Assembly (NCBI RefSeq): GCF_016907385.1
Contig: NZ_JAFBBU010000001.1
Span: 3,038,001-3,102,000, forward strand
DNA: 64,000 nucleotides
Reading direction: 5' to 3'
Source: Subtercola frigoramans
GTDB taxonomy: Bacteria; Actinomycetota; Actinomycetes; Actinomycetales; Microbacteriaceae
How positions within the stretch are numbered: position 1 is the first letter of the stretch; every line of letters begins with the position of its first letter. Of this stretch, positions 9,542 to 18,484 are shown one piece after another. The notes under the pieces were generated by a model. It was not told the DNA's origin, ran no database searches, and was given only the letters and a program-made list of their open reading frames with translations. The translations under genes and the position numbers were made by a program.

Positions 9542-10048
9542 TCAGTTCTTGTAGACGCGTTCGGTGATCGACTTGCTGCCGCGCCCGATGGCCAGGAGGC
9601 CCGATTGCGCCAGCTCCTTGATTCCGTAGGGCTCGACCACGCGCAGGAACGCGTTCGTCTTACCCGTGTCGCCGGTCACCTCGATGACGAGCGCATCGCT
9701 CGACACGTCGACGACCCTGGCACGAAACAGGTTGACGGCTTCGAGCACGTGCGACCGTGTCGAGTTGTCGACTTTGACCTTCACCAGCAGGTGCTCACGC
9801 TGCACCGACTGGCTCTGGTCGAGTTCGACGATCTTGATCACGTTGACGAGCTTGTTGAGCTGCTTCGTGACCTGCTCGAGCGGGGCGTCTTCGACGTCGA
9901 CCACCACGGTGATGCGCGAGAGGCCCTCGATCTCACTCGCACCGACGGCGAGCGACTCGATGTTGAAGCCGCGACGGGCGAACAGGCCGGCGACGCGGGT
10001 CAGCAGACCCGGTTTGTCTTCGACAAGCAGGGAGAGTACGTGGCTCAT
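9542..10048 (-). CDS. ilvN: Acetolactate synthase small (regulatory) subunit
   Basis: Regulatory subunit of acetohydroxyacid synthase; raises activity of IlvB and gives valine feedback inhibition. 168 aa from the ATG at 10048 (MSHVLSLLVEDKPGLLTRV), with GGAG 10 nt upstream. The N-terminal ACT domain covers about residues 3-75 (DKPGLLTRVAGLFARRGFNIESL), followed by the small-subunit C-terminal domain. The gene begins 6 bp after the ilvB stop (10054), so the two subunits are translationally linked. Confidence 0.96.
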   Translation of the reverse strand: MSHVLSLLVEDKPGLLTRVAGLFARRGFNIESLAVGASEIEGLSRITVVVDVEDAPLEQVTKQLNKLVNVIKIVELDQSQSVQREHLLVKVKVDNSTRSHVLEAVNLFRARVVDVSSDALVIEVTGDTGKTNAFLRVVEPYGIKELAQSGLLAIGRGSKSITERVYKN

Positions 10049-10053
10049 GGTCT

Positions 10054-11973
10054 TTACTCCTCTTCCCACTCTGGGGCGTGCTCGCGCGCGTACTGAACTG
10101 ATGAATTGCTGAGTCCCTGGGGAACCATCGGCCAGACCATCGAGTCACGGCTCACCACGAAGTCGATGACGACAGGGCGATCGTTGGTCTCGATCGCCAG
10201 CTTGATCGCTGCGTCGACGTCTTCCTTCTTGGTGACCCGGATGCCCAGCGCGCCATACGCGTCAGCCATCTTCACGAAGTCGGGGATCATGATCGTTCCG
10301 TCGCCGGTGTTGAGGTCGGTGAAGCTGTGGCGACCGTCGTAGAAGAGCGTCTGCCACTGCCGCACCATGCCGAGCGAGGAGTTGTTGATGATCGCGACCT
10401 TGATCGGGATCTTGTTGATGGTGCAGGTGGCCAGCTCCTGGTTGGTCATCTGGAAGCATCCATCGCCGTCGATCGCCCAGACCGTGCGGTCGGGGTTCGC
10501 GACCTTCGCGCCCATGGCTGCAGGAACGCCGTAGCCCATGGTGCCCGCGCCTCCCGAGTTCAACCAGGCGTTGGGTCGCTCGTACTTAATGAACTGGGCG
10601 GCCCACATCTGGTGCTGGCCGACACCCGAGGCGTAGACGCCCTCGGGGCCGGTGATCTGGCCGATGCGCTCGATGACATACTGCGGTGAAAGCAGACCGT
10701 CTTCAGGCTCGTCGTAGCCCAGCGGGTACTGGCGCTTCAGTTCACGAAGGCGATCCCACCAGTCGGAGATGTCAGGCACCGCGTCGATCGCCGGCGACGC
10801 CAGCGTGTCATCGTCAGGGCCGGCGACCTCCGCGGCGGCGGCCGCTGCGCTGGCAGCACCGGCCGCGGCCTCAGCCGCCGCAACGGTGAAGGCGGCGATC
10901 AGGTCGATGATGACGTCTTTGGCGTCACCCACGATCGGAACATCGGCCGTACGGATCTTCGAGATCTCGGCCGGGTCGATGTCGACGTGCACGACCTTCG
11001 CATCAGGAGCGAACTCGCTGACCTTGCCCGTGACCCGGTCGTCGAAACGCGCGCCGAGAGAGATGAGCAGGTCGCTCTCCTGCAGCGCGAGCACAGCGGG
11101 AACCGTGCCGTGCATGCCCGGCATGCCGAGGGCCTGCGGGTGCGAATCGGGGAATGCGCCGCGGGCCATCAGCGTCGTGACGACAGGCACACCGGTGAGC
11201 TCGGCAAGAGCCAGCAGTTCGGCCGATGCCGCCGCGCGGATGACACCGCCACCCACGTAGAACACTGGCCGCCTGGCTTCGACCAGCAGCTGTGCCGCGG
11301 CCTGGATCTGCTTTCCGTGCGCCTTGACGACGGGACGATACCCCGGCAGCTCGACCTTGGCCGGCCAGACGAAGGGCGCCTTGTTCTGCTGGGCATCCTT
11401 GGTGATGTCGACGAGAACGGGCCCCGGTCGGCCGGTCGACGCGATGAGATACGCCGCAGCGAGCGTTGCGGGGATGTCTTCGGGCTTGGTGACCAGGAAC
11501 GAGTGCTTCGTGATGGGCATCGTGATGCCGACGATGTCGACCTCCTGGAAACCGTCCGTTCCCATCAGGTGCGAGAAGATCTGTCCGGTGATGCACAGGA
11601 GCGGCACCGAGTCCATGTAGGCATCGGCGATCGCGGTGACGAGGTTCGTCGCTCCCGGGCCCGAGGTCGCGATGGCGACCCCCACCTTGCCCGTCGATGA
11701 CGCGTACCCCTCGGCAGCGTGCCCGGCACCCTGCTCGTGGCGCACGAGGATGTGCCTGATCGTCGACGAGGCCATCAGCTCGTCGTAGAACGGGATGATC
11801 GCACCGCCCGGGAGGCCGAAGACGTCGGTGACGCCGAGGATCTCGAGCGAGCGCAGGATCGCGCCCGACCCGGTGAGTACTTCTGGCTCCAGCTTCGGAG
11901 CAGCCGGCCTGGCCGTCGGTCGGGCACCGGGATGCGCGGAATTCGACGGCACGGGGAGTGATTCCGTGGACAT
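10054..11973 (-). CDS. ilvB: Acetolactate synthase large (catalytic) subunit
   Basis: ThDP- and FAD-dependent acetohydroxyacid synthase: condenses pyruvate with pyruvate or 2-oxobutyrate, the first common step of branched-chain synthesis. 639 aa from the ATG at 11973; the longer open frame upstream overlaps ilvD and is not coding. Seen: [13 protein letters not shown] with the family glycine loop, the conserved glutamate in [15 protein letters not shown], and the ThDP/Mg motif [15 protein letters not shown]...NN. Odd: an Ala-rich run of roughly 30 residues (bases about 10810-10895) sits in the linker between the middle and C-terminal domains and is longer than I expect for the family. It lies 76 bp after ilvD. 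Confidence 0.96.
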   Translation of the reverse strand: MSTESLPVPSNSAHPGARPTARPAAPKLEPEVLTGSGAILRSLEILGVTDVFGLPGGAIIPFYDELMASSTIRHILVRHEQGAGHAAEGYASSTGKVGVAIATSGPGATNLVTAIADAYMDSVPLLCITGQIFSHLMGTDGFQEVDIVGITMPITKHSFLVTKPEDIPATLAAAYLIASTGRPGPVLVDITKDAQQNKAPFVWPAKVELPGYRPVVKAHGKQIQAAAQLLVEARRPVFYVGGGVIRAAASAELLALAELTGVPVVTTLMARGAFPDSHPQALGMPGMHGTVPAVLALQESDLLISLGARFDDRVTGKVSEFAPDAKVVHVDIDPAEISKIRTADVPIVGDAKDVIIDLIAAFTVAAAEAAAGAASAAAAAAEVAGPDDDTLASPAIDAVPDISDWWDRLRELKRQYPLGYDEPEDGLLSPQYVIERIGQITGPEGVYASGVGQHQMWAAQFIKYERPNAWLNSGGAGTMGYGVPAAMGAKVANPDRTVWAIDGDGCFQMTNQELATCTINKIPIKVAIINNSSLGMVRQWQTLFYDGRHSFTDLNTGDGTIMIPDFVKMADAYGALGIRVTKKEDVDAAIKLAIETNDRPVVIDFVVSRDSMVWPMVPQGLSNSSVQYAREHAPEWEEE

Positions 11974-12049
11974 AGTGAGGGGTCCTATTACTTGCAAGCG
12001 AAGTGTTGCCCGGTGCACACGCACCGACGCAACCTGGTGAGGGGCTTCG

Positions 12050-13744
12050 TTACCCGGTGATCGCGCCTTCTGCTGCAGAATGCACGAGTTTCGAGTACTT
12101 GGCCAGAACGCCACGGGTATAGCGCGGAGGAAGCGGAGCCCAGCCGTCTCGGCGGGCTGCAAGCTCTGAGGGCTCAACCAGTAGGTCAAGCGAGCGAGCT
12201 GCGATATCGACCCGTATTAGATCACCATCGCGCACGAAGGCAATCGGACCTGCATCGACTGCTTCGGGTGCTATGTGGCCGATACACAGTCCGGTTGTGC
12301 CGCCTGAGAATCTGCCGTCTGTCAAGAGTAGTACATCTTTGCCGAGCCCTGCACCCTTGATGGCGGCGGTGATCGCGAGCATCTCGCGCATGCCGGGGCC
12401 GCCCTTCGGGCCTTCGTACCGGATGATCACCACATCACCGTGCTTGATCTCGCCGTTCGTCAGGGCATCCATGGCGGCGCGTTCCCGCTCGAACACCTTT
12501 GCGGGGCCCTCGAAGACGGATGCGTCGAACCCGGCCGTCTTGACCACGCCGCCCTCGGGCGCCAGCGACCCCTTGAGCACGGTGAGCCCCCCCGTCGCGT
12601 GGATCGGGTTGTCGAGCATGCGCAACACCTTGCCGTCGAGCGGGGGGATGTCGATCTCGGCGAGGTTCTCGGCCAGGGTCTTGCCCGTGACGGTGAGTGC
12701 GTCGCCGTGCAGCAGCCCAGCATCCAGCAGGGCCTTCATGAGAACCGGCAGTCCGCCACGGCGGTCGAGGTCGTTCATGACGTACTGGCCGAACGGCTTC
12801 ATGTCGGCGAGGTGCGGGATGGTGTCGCCGATGCGGTTGAAGTCATCGATGGTGAGGTCGACCTCTGCCTCGTAGGCGATCGCGAGCAGGTGGAGGATGA
12901 CGTTGGTCGAGCCCCCGAGCGCCATGGCGACGGCGATGGCGTTCTCGAAGGCGTGTTTGGTGAGAATGTCACGGGTCGTGATGCCGAGGCGCAGCATGTT
13001 GACGACGGCCTCACCGGAGCGGTGGGCGTAGTAGTCGCGGCGGCGGTCGGCACTGGCGGGCGAGGCCGAGCCGGGAAGGCTCATGCCGAGTGCTTCTGCG
13101 ACGCTCGCCATCGTGTTGGCCGTGTACATTCCGCCACAGGCGCCCTCGCCCGGGGCGAAGGCGCACTCGATGCGCTTGGCGTCGGCCTCGCTCATGGTGC
13201 CGGCCTTGACGCCGCCGACCGCCTCGAACGAGTCGATGATCGTGATGTCCTTCTCGGTGCCGTCGCTGAGCTTCACCCAGCCCGGAGCGATCGAGCCCGC
13301 GTAGAGGAACACGCTCGCGAGGTCGAGCCGGGCCGCTGCCATGAGCATTCCGGGTAGCGACTTGTCACAGCCCGCCAGAAGAATGGAGCCATCGAGGCGC
13401 TCGGCCTGCATGACGGTCTCGACGCTGTCGGCGATGACCTCGCGTGAGACGAGCGAGAAGTGCATGCCCTCGTGGCCCATCGAGATGCCGTCAGAGACCG
13501 AGATCGTGCCGAACTGCAGCGGGTAGCCGCCGCCGGAGTGCACACCCTCTTTCGAGGCCTGCGCCAGACGGTCGAGGGAGAGATTGCACGGGGTGATCTC
13601 GTTCCACGAGCTCGCGATGCCGATCTGCGGCTTGTCCCAGTCGGCGTCACCCATGCCCACGGCACGGAGCATTCCGCGTGAGGTGGTGGCTTCGATTCCA
13701 TCGGTGACGACGCGACTGCGCGGCTTCATGTCTATTTCGGGCAT
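12050..13744 (-). CDS. ilvD: Dihydroxy-acid dehydratase
   Basis: Fe-S dependent dehydratase forming the 2-oxo acids for valine and isoleucine, upstream of IlvE. 564 aa. Cysteines expected to hold the cluster lie in [10 protein letters not shown] (about residues 45-54), [11 protein letters not shown] and [14 protein letters not shown]. The C-terminal part has [18 protein letters not shown]. The ATG at 13744 is preceded by TAGACT with a 6-nt gap, suggesting a leaderless message starting here even though otsB ends only 40 bp upstream. A second ATG lies 5 codons inside (MKPRSR). Confidence 0.96.
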   Translation of the reverse strand: MPEIDMKPRSRVVTDGIEATTSRGMLRAVGMGDADWDKPQIGIASSWNEITPCNLSLDRLAQASKEGVHSGGGYPLQFGTISVSDGISMGHEGMHFSLVSREVIADSVETVMQAERLDGSILLAGCDKSLPGMLMAAARLDLASVFLYAGSIAPGWVKLSDGTEKDITIIDSFEAVGGVKAGTMSEADAKRIECAFAPGEGACGGMYTANTMASVAEALGMSLPGSASPASADRRRDYYAHRSGEAVVNMLRLGITTRDILTKHAFENAIAVAMALGGSTNVILHLLAIAYEAEVDLTIDDFNRIGDTIPHLADMKPFGQYVMNDLDRRGGLPVLMKALLDAGLLHGDALTVTGKTLAENLAEIDIPPLDGKVLRMLDNPIHATGGLTVLKGSLAPEGGVVKTAGFDASVFEGPAKVFERERAAMDALTNGEIKHGDVVIIRYEGPKGGPGMREMLAITAAIKGAGLGKDVLLLTDGRFSGGTTGLCIGHIAPEAVDAGPIAFVRDGDLIRVDIAARSLDLLVEPSELAARRDGWAPLPPRYTRGVLAKYSKLVHSAAEGAITG

Positions 13745-13756
13745 GTTACGAGTCTA
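13745..13756 (-). promoter_or_regulatory. -10 element TAGACT, probable leaderless ilvD start
   Basis: On the minus strand TAGACT (13756-13751) is followed by CGTAAC and the ilvD ATG. No ribosome binding site is present. It would let the ilv genes be transcribed independently of otsAB. Confidence 0.5.
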
Positions 13757-13784
13757 GAACGCGCGAGGGCAGCATCATGTCTGC

Positions 13785-14570
13785 TCAGGAGGGCAGAATC
13801 GCCTGTTCCTCCCGAAGCGACGCGAGGTCGGCGAGCACCCCGGCCACCTCGCCGGGATTCGCCACGCTGAATCCTGCAGCGGTGGCTCCCAGACCGCACT
13901 TCAGGCCGAGGTCCGCGGGCCCGAGCACCCGGAAGGCGTCTTCGTCTGTCACGTCATCGCCTGCATAGAAGACCGCCGTTGCGCCGGTGAACTCTGCGAG
14001 GTGCCGGAGCGCGTCGCCCTTGGTGGCACTACGCAGCGAGAACTCGATCACATTCTTGCCCTCGCGAACCGTGAGGCCGTCGATGTGGGCCGTCTCTGCG
14101 AGCGCCGCCTCGTGCGTGGCACGGCTGTCTTCGTCTGACGCCAGCCGGGTGTGCAACGCGAAACCGGCGGGCTTGATCTCGACCCAGACCTGGTCGAAGC
14201 GGGCCGCAACGGCTTCGAGTACGTCGCCGAGCCTGCCGACCTGCTTGCGTTCGTCCTCGCTCTGGTCGAGGGTGACGTCCGGTGAATCCAGTCGGAACTC
14301 GACTCCGTGCGAACCGACGAGCAGCACAGAGTCGGGTGCCTCGGCGACGTGCTGAAGGCTGGCCATGGCCCGGCCTGACACGAGCGCGACGCGCGTGTCA
14401 GGCCGGGCGACCAGGCGCAGGATGGCCGCGCGGGCCTCTGGCAGTGCGCGGGCGTTCTCGGGGTCATCCACTTCGGGTGCCAGCGTGCCGTCGAAGTCCA
14501 GGGCGACCAGCAGTCGCGGAGTCGCCGCGAGTTCAGTCAGTCTCTGGGCAAGGGCCGCCGATACCGTCAC
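13785..14570 (-). CDS. otsB: Trehalose-6-phosphate phosphatase
   Basis: HAD-superfamily phosphatase that releases trehalose from trehalose-6-phosphate, the second step of the OtsA-OtsB route to this osmo- and stress-protectant. 261 aa. HAD motif I is VALDFDGTLAPEV (about residues 22-34, nucleophile Asp), motif II includes LVSGR, and motif IV is FYAGDDVTDEDAF. The GTG start at 14570 overlaps the otsA stop by 4 bp (GTGA), so translation is coupled and both enzymes should be made together. Confidence 0.94.
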   Translation of the reverse strand: MTVSAALAQRLTELAATPRLLVALDFDGTLAPEVDDPENARALPEARAAILRLVARPDTRVALVSGRAMASLQHVAEAPDSVLLVGSHGVEFRLDSPDVTLDQSEDERKQVGRLGDVLEAVAARFDQVWVEIKPAGFALHTRLASDEDSRATHEAALAETAHIDGLTVREGKNVIEFSLRSATKGDALRHLAEFTGATAVFYAGDDVTDEDAFRVLGPADLGLKCGLGATAAGFSVANPGEVAGVLADLASLREEQAILPS

Positions 14571-16180
14571 TGGTCAGCGCCCTGCAGGTCAGAGGTGCGA
14601 CTCGAATCGACCTCGCCGCCCTCGCCGCCAACCCGTCGGGCATGCTCGTCGTTCTCGGCGTCGGCCGCCTCTGCCGCCGCGTCGGCGGCACTCTGGGCGA
14701 GTGTCTGCGCGGCCAGGGCATCGAGGAACGACTTCGACCAGCGGGCGACATCGAATTCGATCACACGTCGGCGCATACTGCGCATTCGGCGCGAGCGCTC
14801 ATGGCGGGGCATCGCGATCGCCTTCAGGATCGCTTCCTTCAGGCCCTCGATGTCATGCGGGTTGACCAGTAGTGCGGCCTTCAGCTCGTCAGCGGCACCG
14901 GCGAACTCGCTCAGCACCAGCACGCCGTCATTGTCGAACCGGCTCGCGACGTATTCCTTGGCAACGAGGTTCATGCCGTCGCGGAGCGCGGTGACGAGCA
15001 TGACGTCGGCAGCCAGGTAGAGGGCCACCATCTCTTCACGGGGAAAACCCTGGTGCAGGTAGCTGATCGCCGCGTGGCTGATGGTCGAGAAGTCACCGTT
15101 GATGCGGCCCACGGTGAGTTCGATCTCGTCGCGGAGCATCATGTAGGTCTTGACCCGTTCGCGACTCGGGCTGGCCACCTGGATCAGGCTGGTGTCTTCG
15201 GCGCTGAGATTGCCGTCTTCGAGAAGCTCGCCATAGGCTTTGAGCCGGTGGCCGATGCCCTTCGTGTAGTCGAGGCGGTCGACGCCCAGCAGCACGACGT
15301 CGGGGTCGCCCAGGTCGTGCCTGATCTCCCGGGCCCTCGCCTGGATCTCCGGGCTCCGCGCCAGATCTTCGAAGCTCGCCGCGTCGATCGAGATCGGAAA
15401 CGCGCGTGCGACGACGGTGCGAACCCGGATGCCCCGGCGCGACACTTTCGCCCTGGCCGGGTTGCCCTGCACCTCTGCTTCGTCGTCGATCGGCACGTCG
15501 ATGTTGGTGCCTTTGCTGGTATGACCCAGCAGACGTCGCACGGCACGCGAGAAGTTGCCCGCGTCAGCCACGCGCTGGAACCCGATCACGTCGGCGCCGA
15601 GCAGGCCCTCGATGATCTGCGTGCGCCACGGGAGCTGGGAGAAGATTCCATATGCCGGAAATGGAATGTGATTGAAGAAGCCGATCACCAGGTCGGGCCG
15701 CAGCTGGCGCAGCATCTTCGGTACAAGCTGCAGCTGGTAGTCCTGCACCCAGACAGTGGCCCCGTGGGAGGCGACGGCCGCGGCAGCATCGGCGAAGCGC
15801 TGGTTGACCGCCAGGTACGATTCCCACCAGTCGCGGTGATACGTGGGGGGCGCGATCACGTCGTGATAGAGCGGCCACAGAGTGTCGTTGGAGAACCCCT
15901 CGTAATAGAGCTCGACGTCGTCGTGGCTGAGGGCGACCGGAACGATCGAGATGCCATCGTGTTCGAAGGGCTCCGAGTCGTCGTCGGGAACTCCCGTCCA
16001 CCCCACCCAGGCACCTTCGCTGGCCTTCATGACCGGCTCCAGTGCGGTCACCAATCCCCCGGGCGACGCACGCCACGAACTCGTGCCATCGTCGGCGACC
16101 ACCTTGTCGACGGGCAGCCTGTTGGAGACGACGACGAAGTCAAAGTGGTCGACTGTCTGCTGGGGGGCGGCTGAAGTGAT
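14567..16180 (-). CDS. otsA: Trehalose-6-phosphate synthase, apparent ATC start
   Basis: GT20 glycosyltransferase joining glucose-6-phosphate and a nucleotide-glucose donor to trehalose-6-phosphate. Visible motifs: FVVVSNRLPV near the N-terminus (substrate-binding loop), VWVQDYQLQLVPKMLR, DRLDYTKGIGHRLKAYGELL and RDGMNLVAKEYVA. The frame is open from an upstream TGA but has no ATG, GTG or TTG ahead of SNRLPV; the first such codon is a GTG at 16102, after the motif. AAAGGA (16194-16189) lies 8 nt before ATC at 16180, so ATC is taken as the start, giving ITSAAPQQTVDHFDF and 537 aa. A promoter-like TGATACCGT lies upstream. The C-terminal 40 residues are Ala/Glu/Arg-rich. Function is certain; the start is inferred. 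Confidence 0.88.
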   Translation of the reverse strand: MTSAAPQQTVDHFDFVVVSNRLPVDKVVADDGTSSWRASPGGLVTALEPVMKASEGAWVGWTGVPDDDSEPFEHDGISIVPVALSHDDVELYYEGFSNDTLWPLYHDVIAPPTYHRDWWESYLAVNQRFADAAAAVASHGATVWVQDYQLQLVPKMLRQLRPDLVIGFFNHIPFPAYGIFSQLPWRTQIIEGLLGADVIGFQRVADAGNFSRAVRRLLGHTSKGTNIDVPIDDEAEVQGNPARAKVSRRGIRVRTVVARAFPISIDAASFEDLARSPEIQARAREIRHDLGDPDVVLLGVDRLDYTKGIGHRLKAYGELLEDGNLSAEDTSLIQVASPSRERVKTYMMLRDEIELTVGRINGDFSTISHAAISYLHQGFPREEMVALYLAADVMLVTALRDGMNLVAKEYVASRFDNDGVLVLSEFAGAADELKAALLVNPHDIEGLKEAILKAIAMPRHERSRRMRSMRRRVIEFDVARWSKSFLDALAAQTLAQSAADAAAEAADAENDEHARRVGGEGGEVDSSRTSDLQGADQ

Positions 16181-16294
16181 GAGGAGCGTCCTTTGGGGTT
16201 CGAAAGTTGTCCCTCCACGGTATCAGGCACCCAACAGACGGTGTCAGGGCAGTGAATATTCCAACATCCCTGTCTTCTGCCAGCCCCTGAGGTT

Positions 16295-16307
16295 TAGGCT
16301 TCACACG
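16295..16307 (+). promoter_or_regulatory. -10 element TAGGCT, probable leaderless start
   Basis: TAGGCT (16295-16300) is followed by 7 nt and the ATG at 16308 of the isomerase-like gene; no convincing Shine-Dalgarno sequence is present. Confidence 0.5.
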
Positions 16308-17324
16308 ATGATTCGTGTAGGGATGAGTACGTCGTGCGTCTACCCACTGGGGGTCGAAGAGGGTTTTCGGCACGCCAGTCTTGCGGGGTTTGACGGGGTC
16401 GAAGTGATGGTCACCCGGGATGAGGTGACACAGTCACCCGACACGCTTCTCGCGCTCTCGGAGAAGTACGGCATGCCGATTCTCTCGATCCATGCGCCTG
16501 TGCTGCTGCTGACCCACTTCGTGTGGGGCAGGGACCCGCAGATCAAACTCGAGAAGTCGGCCGAGCTGGCCAAGTCGGTCGGCGCCACAGCGGTGGTCGT
16601 GCATCCACCGTTCCGCTGGCAGGCCGGGTACGCCGAGAACTTCCTGCGCATCGTGCGTGAGACGACCGAGACCTTCGGCGTCGAGATCGCCGTCGAGAAC
16701 ATGTTCCCGTGGAAGGTCAAGAACACCAGCGTGAAGGCCTACTCGCCCGGTTGGGACCCTGTTGTCATGGACTGCGACGCGGTCACCCTCGACTTCTCGC
16801 ACGCAGCGCTCTCTGGTCGGGATTCGCTCGAGATGGCTGAGGCGCTTGGTTCCAGGTTGCGGCATGTGCACCTCTGCGACGGCTCTGCCTCGCTCGACGA
16901 GGGTCGCATCTTCGACGAACACCTGCTGCCGGGCTACGGCAGCCAGCCCGTGCGCGAAGTGCTCCAGTTCCTCCACAGCAGCGGCTGGTCGGGCAACATC
17001 GTCGCCGAGGTCAATACCCGAAAGGCGAAGACCGAGGATGATCGGCTCGAGCTCCTGCGCGAGACCGCCGCGTTCGGTCGCGGTGAAGAGTGGCCGAACG
17101 CCGATGCGGCCGACGGAACGAAGCACACGCAGAAGAAGCGGAGCCAGAAGAAGGCGGCCCGTGCAGCCTCGAAGCTGCAGGTCGACTCGGGCGTCAAGAA
17201 TCACGGCACGAAGGCCGAAGGCGATGACACGAGCGCCAGGTCTGAGGAGAAACGGGAGAAACGGCGCGCCAAAGCGGTGAAGAAGGCGCACAAGCAGGCA
17301 CGCCGGGCCGGCCAGTCTGCCTGA
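16308..17324 (+). CDS. Sugar phosphate isomerase/epimerase-like TIM-barrel protein with basic tail
   Basis: 338 aa. Residues 1-265 form an AP-endonuclease-2/xylose-isomerase-like TIM barrel: GFDGVEVMVTRDEV, ILSIHAPVLLLTHFVWG, VVHPPFRWQ, EIAVENMFPW, LDFSHAALSG, LRHVHLCDG and VAEVNTR supply the His, Glu and Asp residues that usually bind a divalent metal. The last 70 residues are quite different: a Lys/Arg/Ala-rich low-complexity tail (for example KKAHKQARRAG) that should be disordered and strongly positive. Substrate unknown; the family includes isomerases and epimerases of sugars and inositols and also endonuclease IV. It diverges from otsA, but no functional link is shown. Confidence 0.82.
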   Translation: MIRVGMSTSCVYPLGVEEGFRHASLAGFDGVEVMVTRDEVTQSPDTLLALSEKYGMPILSIHAPVLLLTHFVWGRDPQIKLEKSAELAKSVGATAVVVHPPFRWQAGYAENFLRIVRETTETFGVEIAVENMFPWKVKNTSVKAYSPGWDPVVMDCDAVTLDFSHAALSGRDSLEMAEALGSRLRHVHLCDGSASLDEGRIFDEHLLPGYGSQPVREVLQFLHSSGWSGNIVAEVNTRKAKTEDDRLELLRETAAFGRGEEWPNADAADGTKHTQKKRSQKKAARAASKLQVDSGVKNHGTKAEGDDTSARSEEKREKRRAKAVKKAHKQARRAGQSA

Positions 17325-17419
17325 AGGCTGCCCGAAGCGAAACCCCCGCCTGCAGGATCAGCGGTCATCGCGCTGATTGGATAACGTTGTTCTTCGACGG
17401 TCACAACGAAAGGCTCGCC

Positions 17420-17611
17420 ATGCGTAAGTTCATTTTCAACACCAGCATCATCGGTGCCGTTGCGAGCGGTTTTGCGGTCATCCAGACTTCCCGCAAGGGC
17501 CCGCGCGACTGGCGCCTCGTTCTCATGTGGATCAGCTGGGGGCTCACGGTCGCGCTCGCGGTCGGCAGCGTCCTGCAAGACGACAGAGATGCCCTCGAGC
17601 TGAACAGCTGA
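17420..17611 (+). CDS. Small hypothetical membrane protein
   Basis: 63 aa from the ATG at 17420, with GAAAGG 6 nt upstream. Residues 4-22 and 34-52 are hydrophobic (FIFNTSIIGAVASGFAVI and VLMWISWGLTVALAVGSVL) with a basic linker (RKGPRDWR), so two membrane segments are likely. No family recognised. It stands alone between the isomerase-like gene and the convergent FadR regulator; a short hairpin, ATCAGCG/CGCTGAT, lies between it and the upstream gene. Confidence 0.65.
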   Translation: MRKFIFNTSIIGAVASGFAVIQTSRKGPRDWRLVLMWISWGLTVALAVGSVLQDDRDALELNS

Positions 17612-17671
17612 GCACCCACAGCTTCCCGGCTGAGGTGTGATGGCGAACGTACTGTCCGTCCGGACCACACG

Positions 17672-18475
17672 CTAAGCGAGGAACGCGCGCAACAGGGACG
17701 CGGTTCCTTCGAGGTGCTCTCTCATCTCTCGTGCGGCTGATTCAGCATCCGCCGTCAGAATCGCAATGGCGATGCGCTCATGCTGCTCGTTCGAATGACG
17801 GATGTTGCGCTCGAATAGCGGAATCTGGTTGAGCAGCGTGTTGACCTGCGTGCGGCTGTCGGCCAGCAATGTGACCAACGAGGGCGAGCCCACCAGCTCC
17901 CCGACCGTGAGGTGGAAACGGGAGTCGAGACGCCGGTAGTCTGCAGGGTCAGCAGTCGTGACGGCTTGGAGCTGCGCCCAGAGTTCGACTCGTTCGGGAG
18001 CCGAAAGAGTCATTGCGGCAGCAGCCCGTACGGCACCGACCTCGAGGATCTCTCGCAGAACCAGCACGTCGTTGATCTCCGCTGCCGTCGGGGGTCTGCG
18101 GGTGAGCTCACTGTCGATCGGCCCGCTCGGCACGACCTCGCGCACGAACGTTCCGCCATAGCGACCTCTTTTCGAGACGAGGTACCCGGCCGTGCTGAGG
18201 GACCGGATCGCGTCGCGGACAGTGTCGCGGCTCACGTCGAGCAGTGCGGCCAGCTCGCGCTCCGGCGGCAGCTGGCCACCCGGAGCGATCACTCCCAGCC
18301 GGATCGTCTGGAGCAGCCGCGAAACCGTCTCCTCGAAGGCATTGCCCGGGCGCACCGGGCGCAGCATTGCGAACTCGACGAGATCGACCGGGACGACTGA
18401 CGACTCAGGCACTCCGAGGTCTTCGGATTCAGCAGAGCTCGGCAGGGCATCCGGCCCATCGTTTGGCTCTGACAC
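17672..18475 (-). CDS. GntR/FadR family transcriptional regulator (FCD domain)
   Basis: 267 aa from a GTG at 18475, 9 nt after the stop of the SDR gene. After a 35-residue acidic leader, the winged helix runs from about residue 45 to 110 (PGGQLPPERELAALLDVSRDTVRDAIRSL, then GGTFVRE). The C-terminal half is a helical FCD ligand domain with Asp/His positions (DSRFHLTVGELVG, RHSNEQHERI) that often bind a metal and a carboxylate. As the last gene of the amine-catabolic operon it probably controls that operon and the divergent permease, responding to a pathway acid; this is inference. Confidence 0.88.
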   Translation of the reverse strand: MSEPNDGPDALPSSAESEDLGVPESSVVPVDLVEFAMLRPVRPGNAFEETVSRLLQTIRLGVIAPGGQLPPERELAALLDVSRDTVRDAIRSLSTAGYLVSKRGRYGGTFVREVVPSGPIDSELTRRPPTAAEINDVLVLREILEVGAVRAAAAMTLSAPERVELWAQLQAVTTADPADYRRLDSRFHLTVGELVGSPSLVTLLADSRTQVNTLLNQIPLFERNIRHSNEQHERIAIAILTADAESAAREMREHLEGTASLLRAFLA

Positions 18476-18484
18476 GGTCTGGCC

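Noticed and set aside
11974..12049. Leader-peptide attenuator before ilvB
   Set aside because: The 76-bp gap has no short ORF rich in Leu, Ile or Val codons and no convincing terminator/antiterminator pair.
10054..12189. ilvB start further upstream at 12189
   Set aside because: The extra 72 residues overlap the end of ilvD and look non-coding; [10 protein letters not shown] at 11973 is the sensible start.
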